Assembly: GCF_014696225.1 (NCBI RefSeq) | Contig: NZ_JACJPV010000003.1 | Span: 40,190 to 104,189 of the forward strand | Direction: 5' to 3' | DNA from: Anabaena sp. FACHB-1237 | GTDB lineage: Bacteria; Cyanobacteriota; Cyanobacteriia; Cyanobacteriales; Nostocaceae | Length of the DNA stretch: 64,000 nucleotides | In this document: positions 55,745 to 64,000 of the stretch, piece after piece | Numbering within the stretch: the first letter of the stretch is position 1 | Layout of the letters: the number at the start of each line of letters is the position of its first letter | Position numbers and translations under genes: made by a program | Notes under the pieces: model-generated | Databases searched by the model: none | What the model was told of the DNA's origin: nothing | The model's input: only the letters and a program-made list of their open reading frames with translations

Positions 55745-57502
55745 ATGAACAGTACACAACAACAACTAAAAAACAAATTAAGTCAAGCATTAATCGCCGC
55801 TTTTGGTGCAGAATATAGTTATACAGATCCTATCTTAGTTAATGCTAGTAACCCAAAATTTGGCGATTATCAAGCAAATGTTGCCCTATCTTTAAGTAAA
55901 AAATTGGGCAAACAACCGAGAATTATCGCCTCAGAAATAGTAGATAAATTGGATGTTTCCGAAATTTGTGAAACTCCAGAAATAGCAGGACCAGGTTTTA
56001 TTAACCTGAAAATTAAAACATCCTATTTAGAAAATCAACTCAATACAATTCAACAAGATGCACGTTTAGGAATACCCAAAACTCCAACTCCTAAAAAACA
56101 AATTGTAGATTTTTCTAGTCCTAATATTGCCAAGGAAATGCACGTTGGCCATTTACGTTCTACAATTATTGGTGATAGTATCGCCAGAATTTTAGAATTT
56201 CGGGGACATGATGTATTAAGATTAAATCATGTGGGTGATTGGGGTACACAATTTGGAATGTTAATTACTTATCTTAAAGAAGTTTATCCTCAAGCATTAA
56301 CTACCGCAAACGCTTTAGATATTGGTGATTTAGTCACATTTTATCGTCAAGCAAAACAAAGATTTGATGAAGATAAAAACTTTCAAGAAATTGCCCGTCA
56401 AGAAGTGGTAAAATTACAAGCTGGTGCACCAGATACCATTCATGCGTGGAAATTGCTGTGTGAACAATCGAGAAAAGAATTTCAAATTATTTATGATATT
56501 TTAGATATTAAATTAATTGAAAGAGGAGAATCTTTTTATAATCCCTATTTATCTAAAGTTGTAGAAGACTTAGAAAAAACAGGTTTATTAGAAGAAAACC
56601 AAGGGGCAAAATGTGTATTTTTAGATGGTTTTAAAAATAGAGAAGGTGAACCCTTACCCCTAATTGTGCAAAAATCCGATGGTGGTTATAACTATGCAAC
56701 CACAGATTTAGCAGCTTTGCGTTATCGCATTTTACAAGATAATGGAAATCGCATCATATATGTTACAGATGAAGGACAGTCTAACCATTTTTCGCAGTTT
56801 TTCCAAGTAGCTAAAAAAGCGCAATGGATACCAGAAAATATGGAATTAGTTCATGTTCCTTTCGGGTTAGTATTAGGAGAAGATGGTAAAAAGTTCAAAA
56901 CTCGTTCTGGAGATACAGTAAGATTAAGAGATTTATTAGATGAAGCAATTTCTCGCGCTCGTCAGGATATTGAAAAAAGATTACAAGATGATGGTAGAAT
57001 AGAATCTGAGGAATTTATTACCAATGTGGCTGAAATAGTGGGAATTAGTGCGGTTAAATATGCAGATTTAAGTCAAAATCGCACTAGTAGTTACATCTTT
57101 AGTTATGATAAAATGTTGGCATTAAAAGGAAATACAGCGCCTTATATGTTGTATGCTTATGTGCGAACTCAAGGTATTAGCAGAGAGGGTAATATTGATT
57201 TTACTAATTTGGGAACAGATGCCAAAATTTTATTAACAGAAGATACAGAATTAACCTTAGCAAAACATCTATTACAACTGGATGAAGTATTAACAGAAGT
57301 GGAACAGGATTTATTACCAAATCGTTTGTGTGATTATCTATATCAACTGAGTGATAAGTTTAACAAATTTTATGAAAATTGTCCTGTGTTGAAATCAGAA
57401 GAACCTGCAAGAACATCAAGATTAATGTTATGTGATTTAACCGCCAGAACATTAAAATTAGGGTTAAATTTGTTAGGAATTAGGGTTTTAGAAAGAATGT
57501 AA
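55745..57502 (+). CDS. argS: Arginyl-tRNA synthetase
   Basis: Class I synthetase charging tRNA-Arg, 585 residues. An N-terminal Arg_tRNA_synt_N domain (about 5-90, with [18 protein letters not shown] [13 protein letters not shown]) precedes the catalytic Rossmann fold with HIGH-type HVGH in [18 protein letters not shown]. The KMSKS region is degenerate ([13 protein letters not shown]), as usual in ArgRS, and the anticodon-binding DALR domain closes the protein ([19 protein letters not shown]). Single gene; a ggttgggtt inverted repeat follows at 57547-57577. Confidence 0.97.
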   Translation: MNSTQQQLKNKLSQALIAAFGAEYSYTDPILVNASNPKFGDYQANVALSLSKKLGKQPRIIASEIVDKLDVSEICETPEIAGPGFINLKIKTSYLENQLNTIQQDARLGIPKTPTPKKQIVDFSSPNIAKEMHVGHLRSTIIGDSIARILEFRGHDVLRLNHVGDWGTQFGMLITYLKEVYPQALTTANALDIGDLVTFYRQAKQRFDEDKNFQEIARQEVVKLQAGAPDTIHAWKLLCEQSRKEFQIIYDILDIKLIERGESFYNPYLSKVVEDLEKTGLLEENQGAKCVFLDGFKNREGEPLPLIVQKSDGGYNYATTDLAALRYRILQDNGNRIIYVTDEGQSNHFSQFFQVAKKAQWIPENMELVHVPFGLVLGEDGKKFKTRSGDTVRLRDLLDEAISRARQDIEKRLQDDGRIESEEFITNVAEIVGISAVKYADLSQNRTSSYIFSYDKMLALKGNTAPYMLYAYVRTQGISREGNIDFTNLGTDAKILLTEDTELTLAKHLLQLDEVLTEVEQDLLPNRLCDYLYQLSDKFNKFYENCPVLKSEEPARTSRLMLCDLTARTLKLGLNLLGIRVLERM

Positions 57503-57546
57503 TTAACATCTCTTGCATATCAAGATGCAACCTCCTCTAAGATACA

Positions 57547-57577
57547 AGGTTGGGTTAAGCGTAAGCGCAACCCAACA
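57547..57577. repeat. Inverted repeat ggttgggttaag...gcaacccaac
   Basis: Related to the element after the chelatase gene at 40714. It lies between argS and the convergent glycosyltransferase remnant and may terminate either. Confidence 0.65.
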
Positions 57578-57597
57578 TGATGATAAATCTAAATATA

Positions 57598-58633
57598 TTA
57601 CTGTCCAACTACTTGAATTAATTTCCAATCTCTAAAAGTACCAATTTCCCGTTTACTAGTCAATAAACCTACTTCTGGTTCAGGACTAACCCAAGCATAA
57701 CTATTAATAGGAACATCTGCAAGTTTTTCAAATCTTTTACCCCAATGGGGAGTTTCAAAAGTGAGTAATAATAAAGGTTTAACACCTCCTGTTATCAAAG
57801 TTTCTGTTTCTTGAACTACAAAATTAATAGATTCATTTTTCAAAACATTAGCAATTTCTGGCTGTTTGACAAATAATTTTACATCAGGACTATAATTGCT
57901 TAATAAACCATTACTACCAGCTACAGCTAAAGCTAACCATGTAGGTATTAACCAACCTGCTAACCAATAATTAGCTGTTAAGAATTTCTGACTAAAACGA
58001 TGACGTGCAACCCAAATTACTGGTAAAAATAACCAACCTAATCCTAATGCTAAACCGATGGATGAATAATGTTTAATATCTGTACCATCACTCACATTAA
58101 TTTTAATAATTCCTGTATTCAAAATTATACCTGCAATAAAAATAATAGCACCTAAACCGCCAAACATATAACTTAAATTTCGGGGTAGGAGAAAATATTT
58201 TGTTTGCTGAAATTGCTGATTATAAATTTCACCTAACCAATTTAATGCTATTGCTGCTAAAATAGCCATCCAAGGGCAAAGCATGAGGGTATAGTGAGGT
58301 AAACGAGTGGAAACTATACTAATTTCTAGGAATATGATTATAGGACAAATAACCAATATAAAAATATTTTTACTTGATGAATGACGACACACTAACAATA
58401 AACCCAAAATACTAAATAAAGGCCAAGGAAATGCTTTAATAGGTAGATTCCATAAATAATAAAAAGGTGAATTTCCATGCAGTTGTTTTGTAGTGATTCT
58501 AGTTACTAAATTAAAAAACTGTTCAAAAACTATTTCTCCATAACGTTGATAACTTAACCAAAACCAGAGAATTACAGGTAAATAACCAATTACAAAACCT
58601 ACATATAACAGAGGATTTTTAAGATGTTGACAA
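57598..58633 (-). pseudogene. Membrane glycosyltransferase (PMT/ArnT-like), 5'-truncated
   Basis: C-terminal part of a family 39-type glycosyltransferase that moves sugars from polyprenyl phosphate. About 345 codons stay open upstream to about 58633, starting within QHLKNPLLYVGFVIGYLPVI, and carry several membrane helices and the conserved LPHYTLMLCPWMAILAA. The conventional ORF (TTG at 58407) covers only the last 269 residues. There is no start codon at the upstream limit, and the catalytic N-terminal region with its DxD/ExD loops is absent, replaced by the truncated RloB-like gene. The N-terminal half is not found beyond the island, so this is a deletion or rearrangement remnant. Confidence 0.75.
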
Positions 58634-58745
58634 CTGCTTTATCACCTTCACAAACAATTAAAAACCTTTCTCTAAGTTCCTTAATTCCTACTTTCCTATC
58701 TGCATAACCACGATTAAAATTTCCCCTGGTATTTTTTCTATTCAT
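58599..58745 (-). pseudogene. RloB-like protein, N-terminal remnant of 48 residues
   Basis: Starts with an ATG that overlaps the last 8 bases of the preceding ATPase gene, the usual coupling for an rloA-rloB pair. The peptide has a basic N-terminus and the RloB entry motif KELRERFLIVCEGDK, then departs from the family after about residue 40 and reads into glycosyltransferase DNA to a stop. Intact RloB is around 200 residues, so the effector half of this pair is lost. Too short to appear in most gene predictions. Confidence 0.6.
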
Positions 58746-60045
58746 GAGATACACCAATAATTTCTGTTAAATTACCAATAAAAGGAATAGCCCCATATTT
58801 ACCATTAATATAATCACGTTCATAACTATGATCATTTTTGATTTTATATTCAACCAAAGAATATAAATCTGTTGCACCATACTTATTTTTTTCAGTAAAC
58901 CAAATTTGATCTCTGCGGAAAAGTTGAGAACTTAATAAATTAGTATCATGAGTCATAAATATTAATTGTGCATGATTATAATTAGTTTCTTGAGAATTAA
59001 ATACTGTAACAATTGCTTTACTAATTAAAGGATGCAACCTGGCATCAAATTCATCAAAAATGAGAACTTGACCATTTTTTAAAGTATCTACCAAAGCTCC
59101 AGCTAAAGCAACTATTTTTTGAGTTCCTTCTGATTCATGATGTTGTAAATTAAATCTTTCTAATTCTACATAATTTCCTTGATGATCAAATTTTTGATGA
59201 AATGTATTAATAGCACTTGATTTAACAGCACCAGTTTTGAGAATTATTCTTTTTAATTCCTCTGGTATATCTTTTGGTAAAGAATCATAATTAACTTCTG
59301 TTTCTTCCAGACTAATTTCTCTAATACCTAAATCTAACTTTTTGATTAAATTAATCACTGATTCTCGATTTTCATGATCTGCTGATAAATACTTAATTGT
59401 ATAAGCTAAATATTTTTTATCTTCTAATCCAGAAATTAAATGTAATTTTTGTGTGAGTAATTCTAATATTTGCTGTGCTATTTTTACATTAAATTGAGCA
59501 GCTACAGATATAAAAAGTGCATTATGTCTAGTTTTTGCATGAATACCTTCACCTTTAAATCTTTTAGATAAATATTCCATTTTATCAGAATTTCCATCAT
59601 AAAATCTGGCAAAAATTCGAGTTTCTTTACTCGTGGGTACATAAAATAACCATTCTGAAATTACTCTTTCTTGAGTAGCTTCAAAACCATATCTATACTT
59701 TTTTCCATCTAATAAAAATACAATTTCAAAAAAAGATGGTGCTGTTTTAGTATCTGTATTTAATTCAAATGGTTCAACTCCTATTTTTTCCGTACTTTGA
59801 GTTTCTTTAGAAGAATTAATCATAAACCATTTCATAAAACTTATGGCTTTTGCTAAATTACTTTTGCCACTAGCATTAGCACCATAAATAGCAGCACTTT
59901 TGAGTAGTTTTAATTCATCATCTACTGCAAAAACATTATGATTATCTATTTCTTGACTATGGGAATTAATATTACTGGCTACCATACTTAAGGTAACTGT
60001 ATCTTTAAATGATCTGTAATTACCAACACGAAATTCTATCAGCAT
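58738..60045 (-). CDS. AAA family ATPase, RloA-like (AAA_15/21)
   Basis: ABC-type/SMC-like ATPase of 435 residues typical of abortive-infection systems. It begins MLIEFRVGNYRSFKD, then Walker A GANASGKS (55-62), and later Walker B with its acidic Glu-like switch LIFDEFDARLHP (about 326-338) and the H-loop MTHDTNLLS. It matches ATPases encoded beside RloB. Its stop overlaps the start of an RloB-like remnant, so it is now probably an orphan sensor ATPase. 40 bases separate it from the DUF3226 gene upstream on the same strand, so all four genes may share a transcript. Confidence 0.87.
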   Translation of the reverse strand: MLIEFRVGNYRSFKDTVTLSMVASNINSHSQEIDNHNVFAVDDELKLLKSAAIYGANASGKSNLAKAISFMKWFMINSSKETQSTEKIGVEPFELNTDTKTAPSFFEIVFLLDGKKYRYGFEATQERVISEWLFYVPTSKETRIFARFYDGNSDKMEYLSKRFKGEGIHAKTRHNALFISVAAQFNVKIAQQILELLTQKLHLISGLEDKKYLAYTIKYLSADHENRESVINLIKKLDLGIREISLEETEVNYDSLPKDIPEELKRIILKTGAVKSSAINTFHQKFDHQGNYVELERFNLQHHESEGTQKIVALAGALVDTLKNGQVLIFDEFDARLHPLISKAIVTVFNSQETNYNHAQLIFMTHDTNLLSSQLFRRDQIWFTEKNKYGATDLYSLVEYKIKNDHSYERDYINGKYGAIPFIGNLTEIIGVSHE

Positions 60046-60084
60046 ATTGATAACAAGGAATAAGTTTACTCAATAAAAAAACAA

Positions 60085-60771
60085 CTAACTAAACATCTGT
60101 AAAAAATCCTTTAAATCATTTAATATAGGATGTTCAAAATCCCATATTTCTGCTTTTTCCTTCATTGCATATTCAAAGCTACATTTTTTCTCTGCTTGCC
60201 TTTTTTCTTTATTTGAACAAGTATCAAATCTTAAATACATAGAAACCCAAAATTTGTTCACATCCTTAATCTTGATTTCCTTTCCATGAGTTAGTAAACA
60301 ATTTCTCCAACTGTCTAAACAGTCAGCATAAATTGAATCTTTCTTCTTAATCATTTTTAAAACTGTTTCTAACTCTCCTTCTCCATTAACATTTGTAAAG
60401 TAACAAGCTATTTGAAAATTAAAACCATCAAAATTGATATCAATAAAATTCTTAATTTCTTTCAATAATTTTGTTTCTGGAAAAACTGCTTGAAGACAAT
60501 CATTAACAAAATTAATTCTCTCAATTTCTTGCTTATCATCAATATCAATAACAATACCTATTTTTTCAATTTTACCTTTTTGTATATCTGTTTTTAAATC
60601 ATTGAGAGCATCTTTGAGTTTTTTAGGATTTAATCCTTCCATTGATTTATAATCATCTTCCGCAATCATAATCGCAGGAGCAACTTCTATATTAAAATTA
60701 AGGTAACGAATAATTGCCTGTAAAAAATATTGATCATTTTTACTTTCTACAATCAAAATATTACTACTCAC
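60085..60771 (-). CDS. DUF3226 / TOPRIM-like protein
   Basis: 228 residues with a TOPRIM-like core: ILIVESKNDQ (Glu9) near the start and IGIVIDIDDK (Asp76, Asp78, Asp79) about 65 residues later, the E...DxD pattern of metal-dependent TOPRIM nucleases. The family is DUF3226. It overlaps the upstream AAA ATPase by 8 bases, so the two are translationally coupled and probably act as a complex: ATPase sensor plus nuclease effector, as in OLD proteins (fused) and PARIS (AriA/AriB, where AriB is DUF4435). Nuclease activity and phage defence are inferred. Confidence 0.8.
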   Translation of the reverse strand: MSSNILIVESKNDQYFLQAIIRYLNFNIEVAPAIMIAEDDYKSMEGLNPKKLKDALNDLKTDIQKGKIEKIGIVIDIDDKQEIERINFVNDCLQAVFPETKLLKEIKNFIDINFDGFNFQIACYFTNVNGEGELETVLKMIKKKDSIYADCLDSWRNCLLTHGKEIKIKDVNKFWVSMYLRFDTCSNKEKRQAEKKCSFEYAMKEKAEIWDFEHPILNDLKDFLQMFS

Positions 60772-61873
60772 CTCTTACCTCCTTATTATGACTTATACCA
60801 TACTCTAAAGTATCTAAATCTCTCTTAATAGCAACTATTTGACCTGTTTTAAAATTTCTGGTTAGCTCAAAATGAGCAGCCATATTTTCATACATATTTT
60901 GATATTCAAAACCAGCTTTAATAAAAGATTTAATCATTTCTAAACTGTGAGTTGTAGCAAATATTTGGACATTTAACTCCCTAGTTAATCTGTACAAAAT
61001 ACTCCAAAAAGCAACTTGATTTGAGTGATGAATACCATTTTCTATCTCATCAATTAATATAATACTATTTTCATTATTCACAATCCTTAACATAATATCC
61101 GCAATACGATTAATTCCATCACCAAACAAGGATAAAGGGAATCTTTTCTTGCTTTCCTTTTTAACCCAAATATTTCCTTCACCAATAGTCATTGTCTCTA
61201 TACTAATAATAGAAGAATCAATAATTTGAAAGGCTTCTAAAACTTCACTTTCTTTCTCATTTAAACGAGATTTATCAAATTCCTGTGCTAATTCTCTACT
61301 ACTAACTCTTAAAAAGGAGGGAATAAAGAAAGCATTTTTTATGTCAGGAACTTTAATATCTCTAGCTATAATACCCTTAGAACTAGATATGATTAATGCT
61401 TCAAAAGCCTCTCCATTATTAATTTTTGTTTTTAGGTGCATTACAGATTTTACAGACTCACTTCCTGAAAAAAGATTGATAAGTTTTTCGTTATCATCAT
61501 CATCGTGTTGATATATATCTTCTAAATTTTGCAAAGATTCATCTACAAATAATTCAACTCTTTTAGAATAATCATTTTCTAGGATAGCTTCAATCTCTAT
61601 TAAATTATTTTTATTTTCTTCAAAAAAGAAGTAGTTCCAGGTATTTTCCGGCAAAGATTGTCTAAACTTTGATGATTCTCTTCTTACTTGTCTTAGCAAA
61701 AAAATAGTATCTGGTCTTGGTGTACTATTGATAAATAATGCTTCTAATAATGCAGTTTTACCAATATTATTTTTTCCACTAATTAAATTAATTTTCTCAA
61801 AACCGGATATTTTTAATTCCTCAAAACATCTAAAATTTTGAATTTTAATATTTTTAATCACTGTAACCTCCAT
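60764..61873 (-). CDS. AAA family ATPase, OLD-type (AAA_21)
   Basis: 369-residue ABC/SMC-like ATPase. N-terminus IKNIKIQNFRCFEELKI, Walker A GKNNIGKT (33-40), ABC signature region PLSLFGDG, Walker B with catalytic Glu SIILIDEIENGIH (about 268-280) and H-loop FATTHSLEM. It lacks a fused TOPRIM domain; that activity appears to be supplied by the overlapping DUF3226 gene downstream. First gene of the island; the region up to cpcG (61874-62039) is AT-rich and holds its promoter but no other gene. Confidence 0.87.
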   Translation of the reverse strand: MEVTVIKNIKIQNFRCFEELKISGFEKINLISGKNNIGKTALLEALFINSTPRPDTIFLLRQVRRESSKFRQSLPENTWNYFFFEENKNNLIEIEAILENDYSKRVELFVDESLQNLEDIYQHDDDDNEKLINLFSGSESVKSVMHLKTKINNGEAFEALIISSSKGIIARDIKVPDIKNAFFIPSFLRVSSRELAQEFDKSRLNEKESEVLEAFQIIDSSIISIETMTIGEGNIWVKKESKKRFPLSLFGDGINRIADIMLRIVNNENSIILIDEIENGIHHSNQVAFWSILYRLTRELNVQIFATTHSLEMIKSFIKAGFEYQNMYENMAAHFELTRNFKTGQIVAIKRDLDTLEYGISHNKEVRGE

Positions 61874-62039
61874 GTAAAAACATACTTATCTCTTCCTGAG
61901 TAACTAGCATAAAACAACTGGGTCTAGTTTTAATCTTACATAATGCTAAACTAACAAAAAATTGCCAGATAATCATTATATAAACAGCAAAACTAGATCC
62001 AGTATTAAATCCCAGTTAATTAACAGTTAATTAAATTAC

Positions 62040-62801
62040 TTAGCGTCTACCACGATAGGGAACAGCATTTAAGTAATCAATATCAAAGGAAGAAAGTTTT
62101 TGCGCGTAGTTACCTTGACCACTGACTGCCGCAGCCATACCAGCAAAGGCGCGAGGATCTCCAGCGCGTAAAGGTTGTAAGTCCAACTTGCGGCTGTAGA
62201 ATTTCTGTAAGGTAATTTGCCAGTCGGTTTTGACAGTACCTGCTTTTTCTTGGAAATCTTCACCATAACGAGGAGTTACCAAGTTAAAAGGACGATCTAC
62301 AAAACGTTTACGTTGGTAAGGTACAGTATTATCACCAAAGTTTTGACTATATTCAGCACTGTCAACTAAAGCATCAACAAAACCGCTAAATCCTTTGGTA
62401 CAAATCACAATGGACCAAGCAATCTCTTCTTCTTTGTTGTAAGCAGCACGACCTAGTAAGCGTTTAAGAGTAATATCTACTAAACGGTAGTTATTATTAA
62501 CGGAAACAACTAAACGGTAGAATGCTTCAGACTTAGCTAAACCACGAATAAAGTCACGAACAGATAAAGAACCATTTTTTAATTGAGATTCTAAAGTACC
62601 TTGACGGTTAAATTTTAATATCTCATGTTCGCTGAAAACTTGACGGTATGCAGCCCAGATAATGCCTTGAATGTCAGTGGAAGAACTAACATCTTCTAAA
62701 CGGTAGATGTATGGAGTATCTTCATTTTGATCTGCTACACCAAAACTGATAACTCGGTGATTTTGACTGCTGGGTTTGTATTGAAGTAATGGCAGTGCCA
62801 T
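62040..62801 (-). CDS. cpcG: Phycobilisome rod-core linker CpcG
   Basis: Linker of 253 residues joining phycocyanin rods to the allophycocyanin core. The PBS linker domain covers about 20-150 ([37 protein letters not shown]), followed by the core-attachment tail ([15 protein letters not shown]). No membrane helix at the C-terminus, unlike its neighbour. ATG at 62801 follows AGAGGA, and the 27-codon upstream frame extension is not family-like. Follows cpcL by 108 bases on the same strand; part of the cpcG series that ends cpc operons in Nostocales. Confidence 0.95.
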   Translation of the reverse strand: MALPLLQYKPSSQNHRVISFGVADQNEDTPYIYRLEDVSSSTDIQGIIWAAYRQVFSEHEILKFNRQGTLESQLKNGSLSVRDFIRGLAKSEAFYRLVVSVNNNYRLVDITLKRLLGRAAYNKEEEIAWSIVICTKGFSGFVDALVDSAEYSQNFGDNTVPYQRKRFVDRPFNLVTPRYGEDFQEKAGTVKTDWQITLQKFYSRKLDLQPLRAGDPRAFAGMAAAVSGQGNYAQKLSSFDIDYLNAVPYRGRR

Positions 62802-62909
62802 GTTTTTCCTCTTATTATCAAATTCAAAAAAATTGGTTTGAGAAAAATGAAGGAGGGTTGATTTCTCAAACTCCTCTTTCATCGTTATTAATTATTTTCC
62901 CCTATTTGG

Positions 62910-63638
62910 TTAGTAGCGATAACTAATTCCTAACCAATTTAAAACCAGCAAGAAACTAATACCTACGGTTATTGCTACCAATACAGCTAACAATGCCCGT
63001 TTATCAACATTTTGCCCATAAATAGGAGATAATGAACGACCCCATAAGGAACTATATCGCTCTTGAGGCGCGAAACCTATTTTATCGCGGTAGTCAGCAC
63101 CATAACGAGTTCTAAAACTCAATAATTTGTCTGTACTCATAGCTTTGCGTTGATAGGGTACTGTAAAATCTCCAAAGCATTCTGAATATTCTACACTATC
63201 AACTAAAGCATCTACAAAACCATGCCAACCCAAAGTAGCAATTTTTATTGACCAAGCAATTTTTTCTTGCTGATTGTAAGGAGAACGACCTAAGACCCTC
63301 TGAAAAGTAATTTCTACCAAGCGATAATTGTCATTTACACTAACAACTAATTGATAGAATCTTTCGGATTTTAGCAAACCACGAATAAAGTCTTTAACGG
63401 AGATTGATTTATTTTTGAGTTGGGTTTCTAAAGCAATCTGACGGTTAAATTTGAGGATCTCTTGTTCGTTAAAGATTTGCCGATATGCTGCCCAAATTAA
63501 GGCGTTAATTTCGCTAGGGGAGTTGGCATTTTCTATGCGGTAGATGTAAGGCGTATCTTCATTAGTATCAGCCGTACCAAAACTACTAACTCTTTGGTTT
63601 TGGGTTGTCAGTTTGTATTTGAGTAAAGGAATTGCCAT
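62910..63638 (-). CDS. cpcL: CpcL-type rod linker with C-terminal membrane helix
   Basis: 242 residues. The linker domain is homologous to the adjacent CpcG, but the C-terminal core-attachment tail is replaced by a hydrophobic helix (about residues 214-236, [20 protein letters not shown]). This is the mark of CpcL (earlier CpcG2, or CpcG3 in Anabaena), which anchors coreless phycocyanin rods to the thylakoid and feeds energy to photosystem I-NDH supercomplexes. Start ATG has AGGCAGG about ten bases upstream. The rest of the cpc operon would lie beyond the window edge. Confidence 0.93.
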   Translation of the reverse strand: MAIPLLKYKLTTQNQRVSSFGTADTNEDTPYIYRIENANSPSEINALIWAAYRQIFNEQEILKFNRQIALETQLKNKSISVKDFIRGLLKSERFYQLVVSVNDNYRLVEITFQRVLGRSPYNQQEKIAWSIKIATLGWHGFVDALVDSVEYSECFGDFTVPYQRKAMSTDKLLSFRTRYGADYRDKIGFAPQERYSSLWGRSLSPIYGQNVDKRALLAVLVAITVGISFLLVLNWLGISYRY

Positions 63639-64000
63639 CTGAAAAACCTGCCTTTTGGTAAAGTTGGCTTCTTAGATTAGAAATTAATAATTTTGGCAAA
63701 ATAAACTCTTTAAAAAATGCAAACTTTTTCCCAAAAAAATAGCGAATTTAGGGAATACAGCAAATCCATATTCAGCTAAAACCGTATTTTTGAATCAGTT
63801 TAAAATTTTTGAGTCTAATAAACTGATACCAAAAATACCAAAAATACCAAATTTACCAGTTATCAGTTATGAGAATATTTATAAATTGTTATGAATATTT
63901 CTAACTATTCGGGACTTGGGCAAAAGGGAGGGAAACTAGGGGTAATTCATGAATTACCCCTACAGAATAATCAGGGTTTTAGCTACATCTTGCCTAAGTC
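63639..64000. other. Upstream region of cpcL at the window edge
   Basis: AT-rich, no ORF. Contains three near-tandem ataccaaaa units (about 63827-63852) and the palindrome at 63936-63962. A processing site or promoter for cpcL may be here but is not recognisable. Confidence 0.4.
63936..63962. repeat. Palindrome taggggtaattcat, copy 4
   Basis: taggggtaattcat/atgaattacccctac, same family as 20339 and 35389, with the conserved downstream atcagg. Confidence 0.85.

Overview
The window is chromosomal DNA of a filamentous, probably heterocyst-forming cyanobacterium (Nostocales, of the Anabaena/Dolichospermum/Aphanizomenon kind). The evidence is the low-GC sequence with many HIP1 octamers (gcgatcgc), two phycobilisome rod-core linkers (CpcG and a CpcL-type form with a C-terminal membrane helix), a CrtO-type carotene ketolase, several protein families typical of cyanobacteria (DUF4079, DUF1997, DUF760), a large CheW-MCP-CheA chemotaxis-like cluster, and intergenic regions packed with heptanucleotide tandem repeats and hairpin repeats. 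I cannot name the species.

Layout. 1-12 kb: an acidic HTH protein, an ADP-ribosylglycohydrolase, an MFS transporter, tRNA-Arg(ACG), ilvN, an alpha/beta hydrolase, infC, a shortened zinc metalloprotease, DUF4079, DUF1997 and DUF760 proteins, and a group 2 sigma factor. 12-20 kb: a repeat-rich gap and then, on the minus strand, CheA, MCP and CheW (transcribed CheW-MCP-CheA), a cluster whose usual response regulators are not seen nearby. 20-27 kb: a TnpB remnant with its IS200/IS605 right end, a decayed ORF, lepB, crtO and two tandem cytochromes P450. 27-36 kb: pcrA, ybaB, murB, murC (all minus), a NIL-ferredoxin, a CHAD protein and a cell-wall amidase. 37-46 kb: a ChlH/CobN-type chelatase and an NAD cluster (pncB, nadD, an NrtR-like regulator, nadE). 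46-57 kb: an LCP protein, a small membrane protein, uvrA, a secreted TPR protein, an orphan IS605 right end abutting a single-chain restriction-modification enzyme, and argS. 57.6-61.9 kb: the accessory island. 62-64 kb: cpcG and cpcL.

The most unusual part is 57.6-61.9 kb. A membrane glycosyltransferase gene has lost its 5' part, and the break joins directly to the cut end of an RloB-like gene. Upstream of that remnant, on the same strand, lie an RloA-like AAA ATPase, a DUF3226 TOPRIM-like protein and a second OLD-type AAA ATPase. The last two overlap by 8 bases and look like a split ATPase plus TOPRIM anti-phage module resembling OLD and PARIS systems. The ATPase/RloB pair beside it is broken. 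With the restriction-modification enzyme at 52.4-55.4 kb this makes a small defence neighbourhood around argS.

Other points of note are a CheA whose Hpt phospho-accepting histidine is a tyrosine, two copies of an 86-base TnpB-type right end (a candidate guide-RNA region), one without any transposase, and several families of MITE-like elements with terminal inverted repeats.
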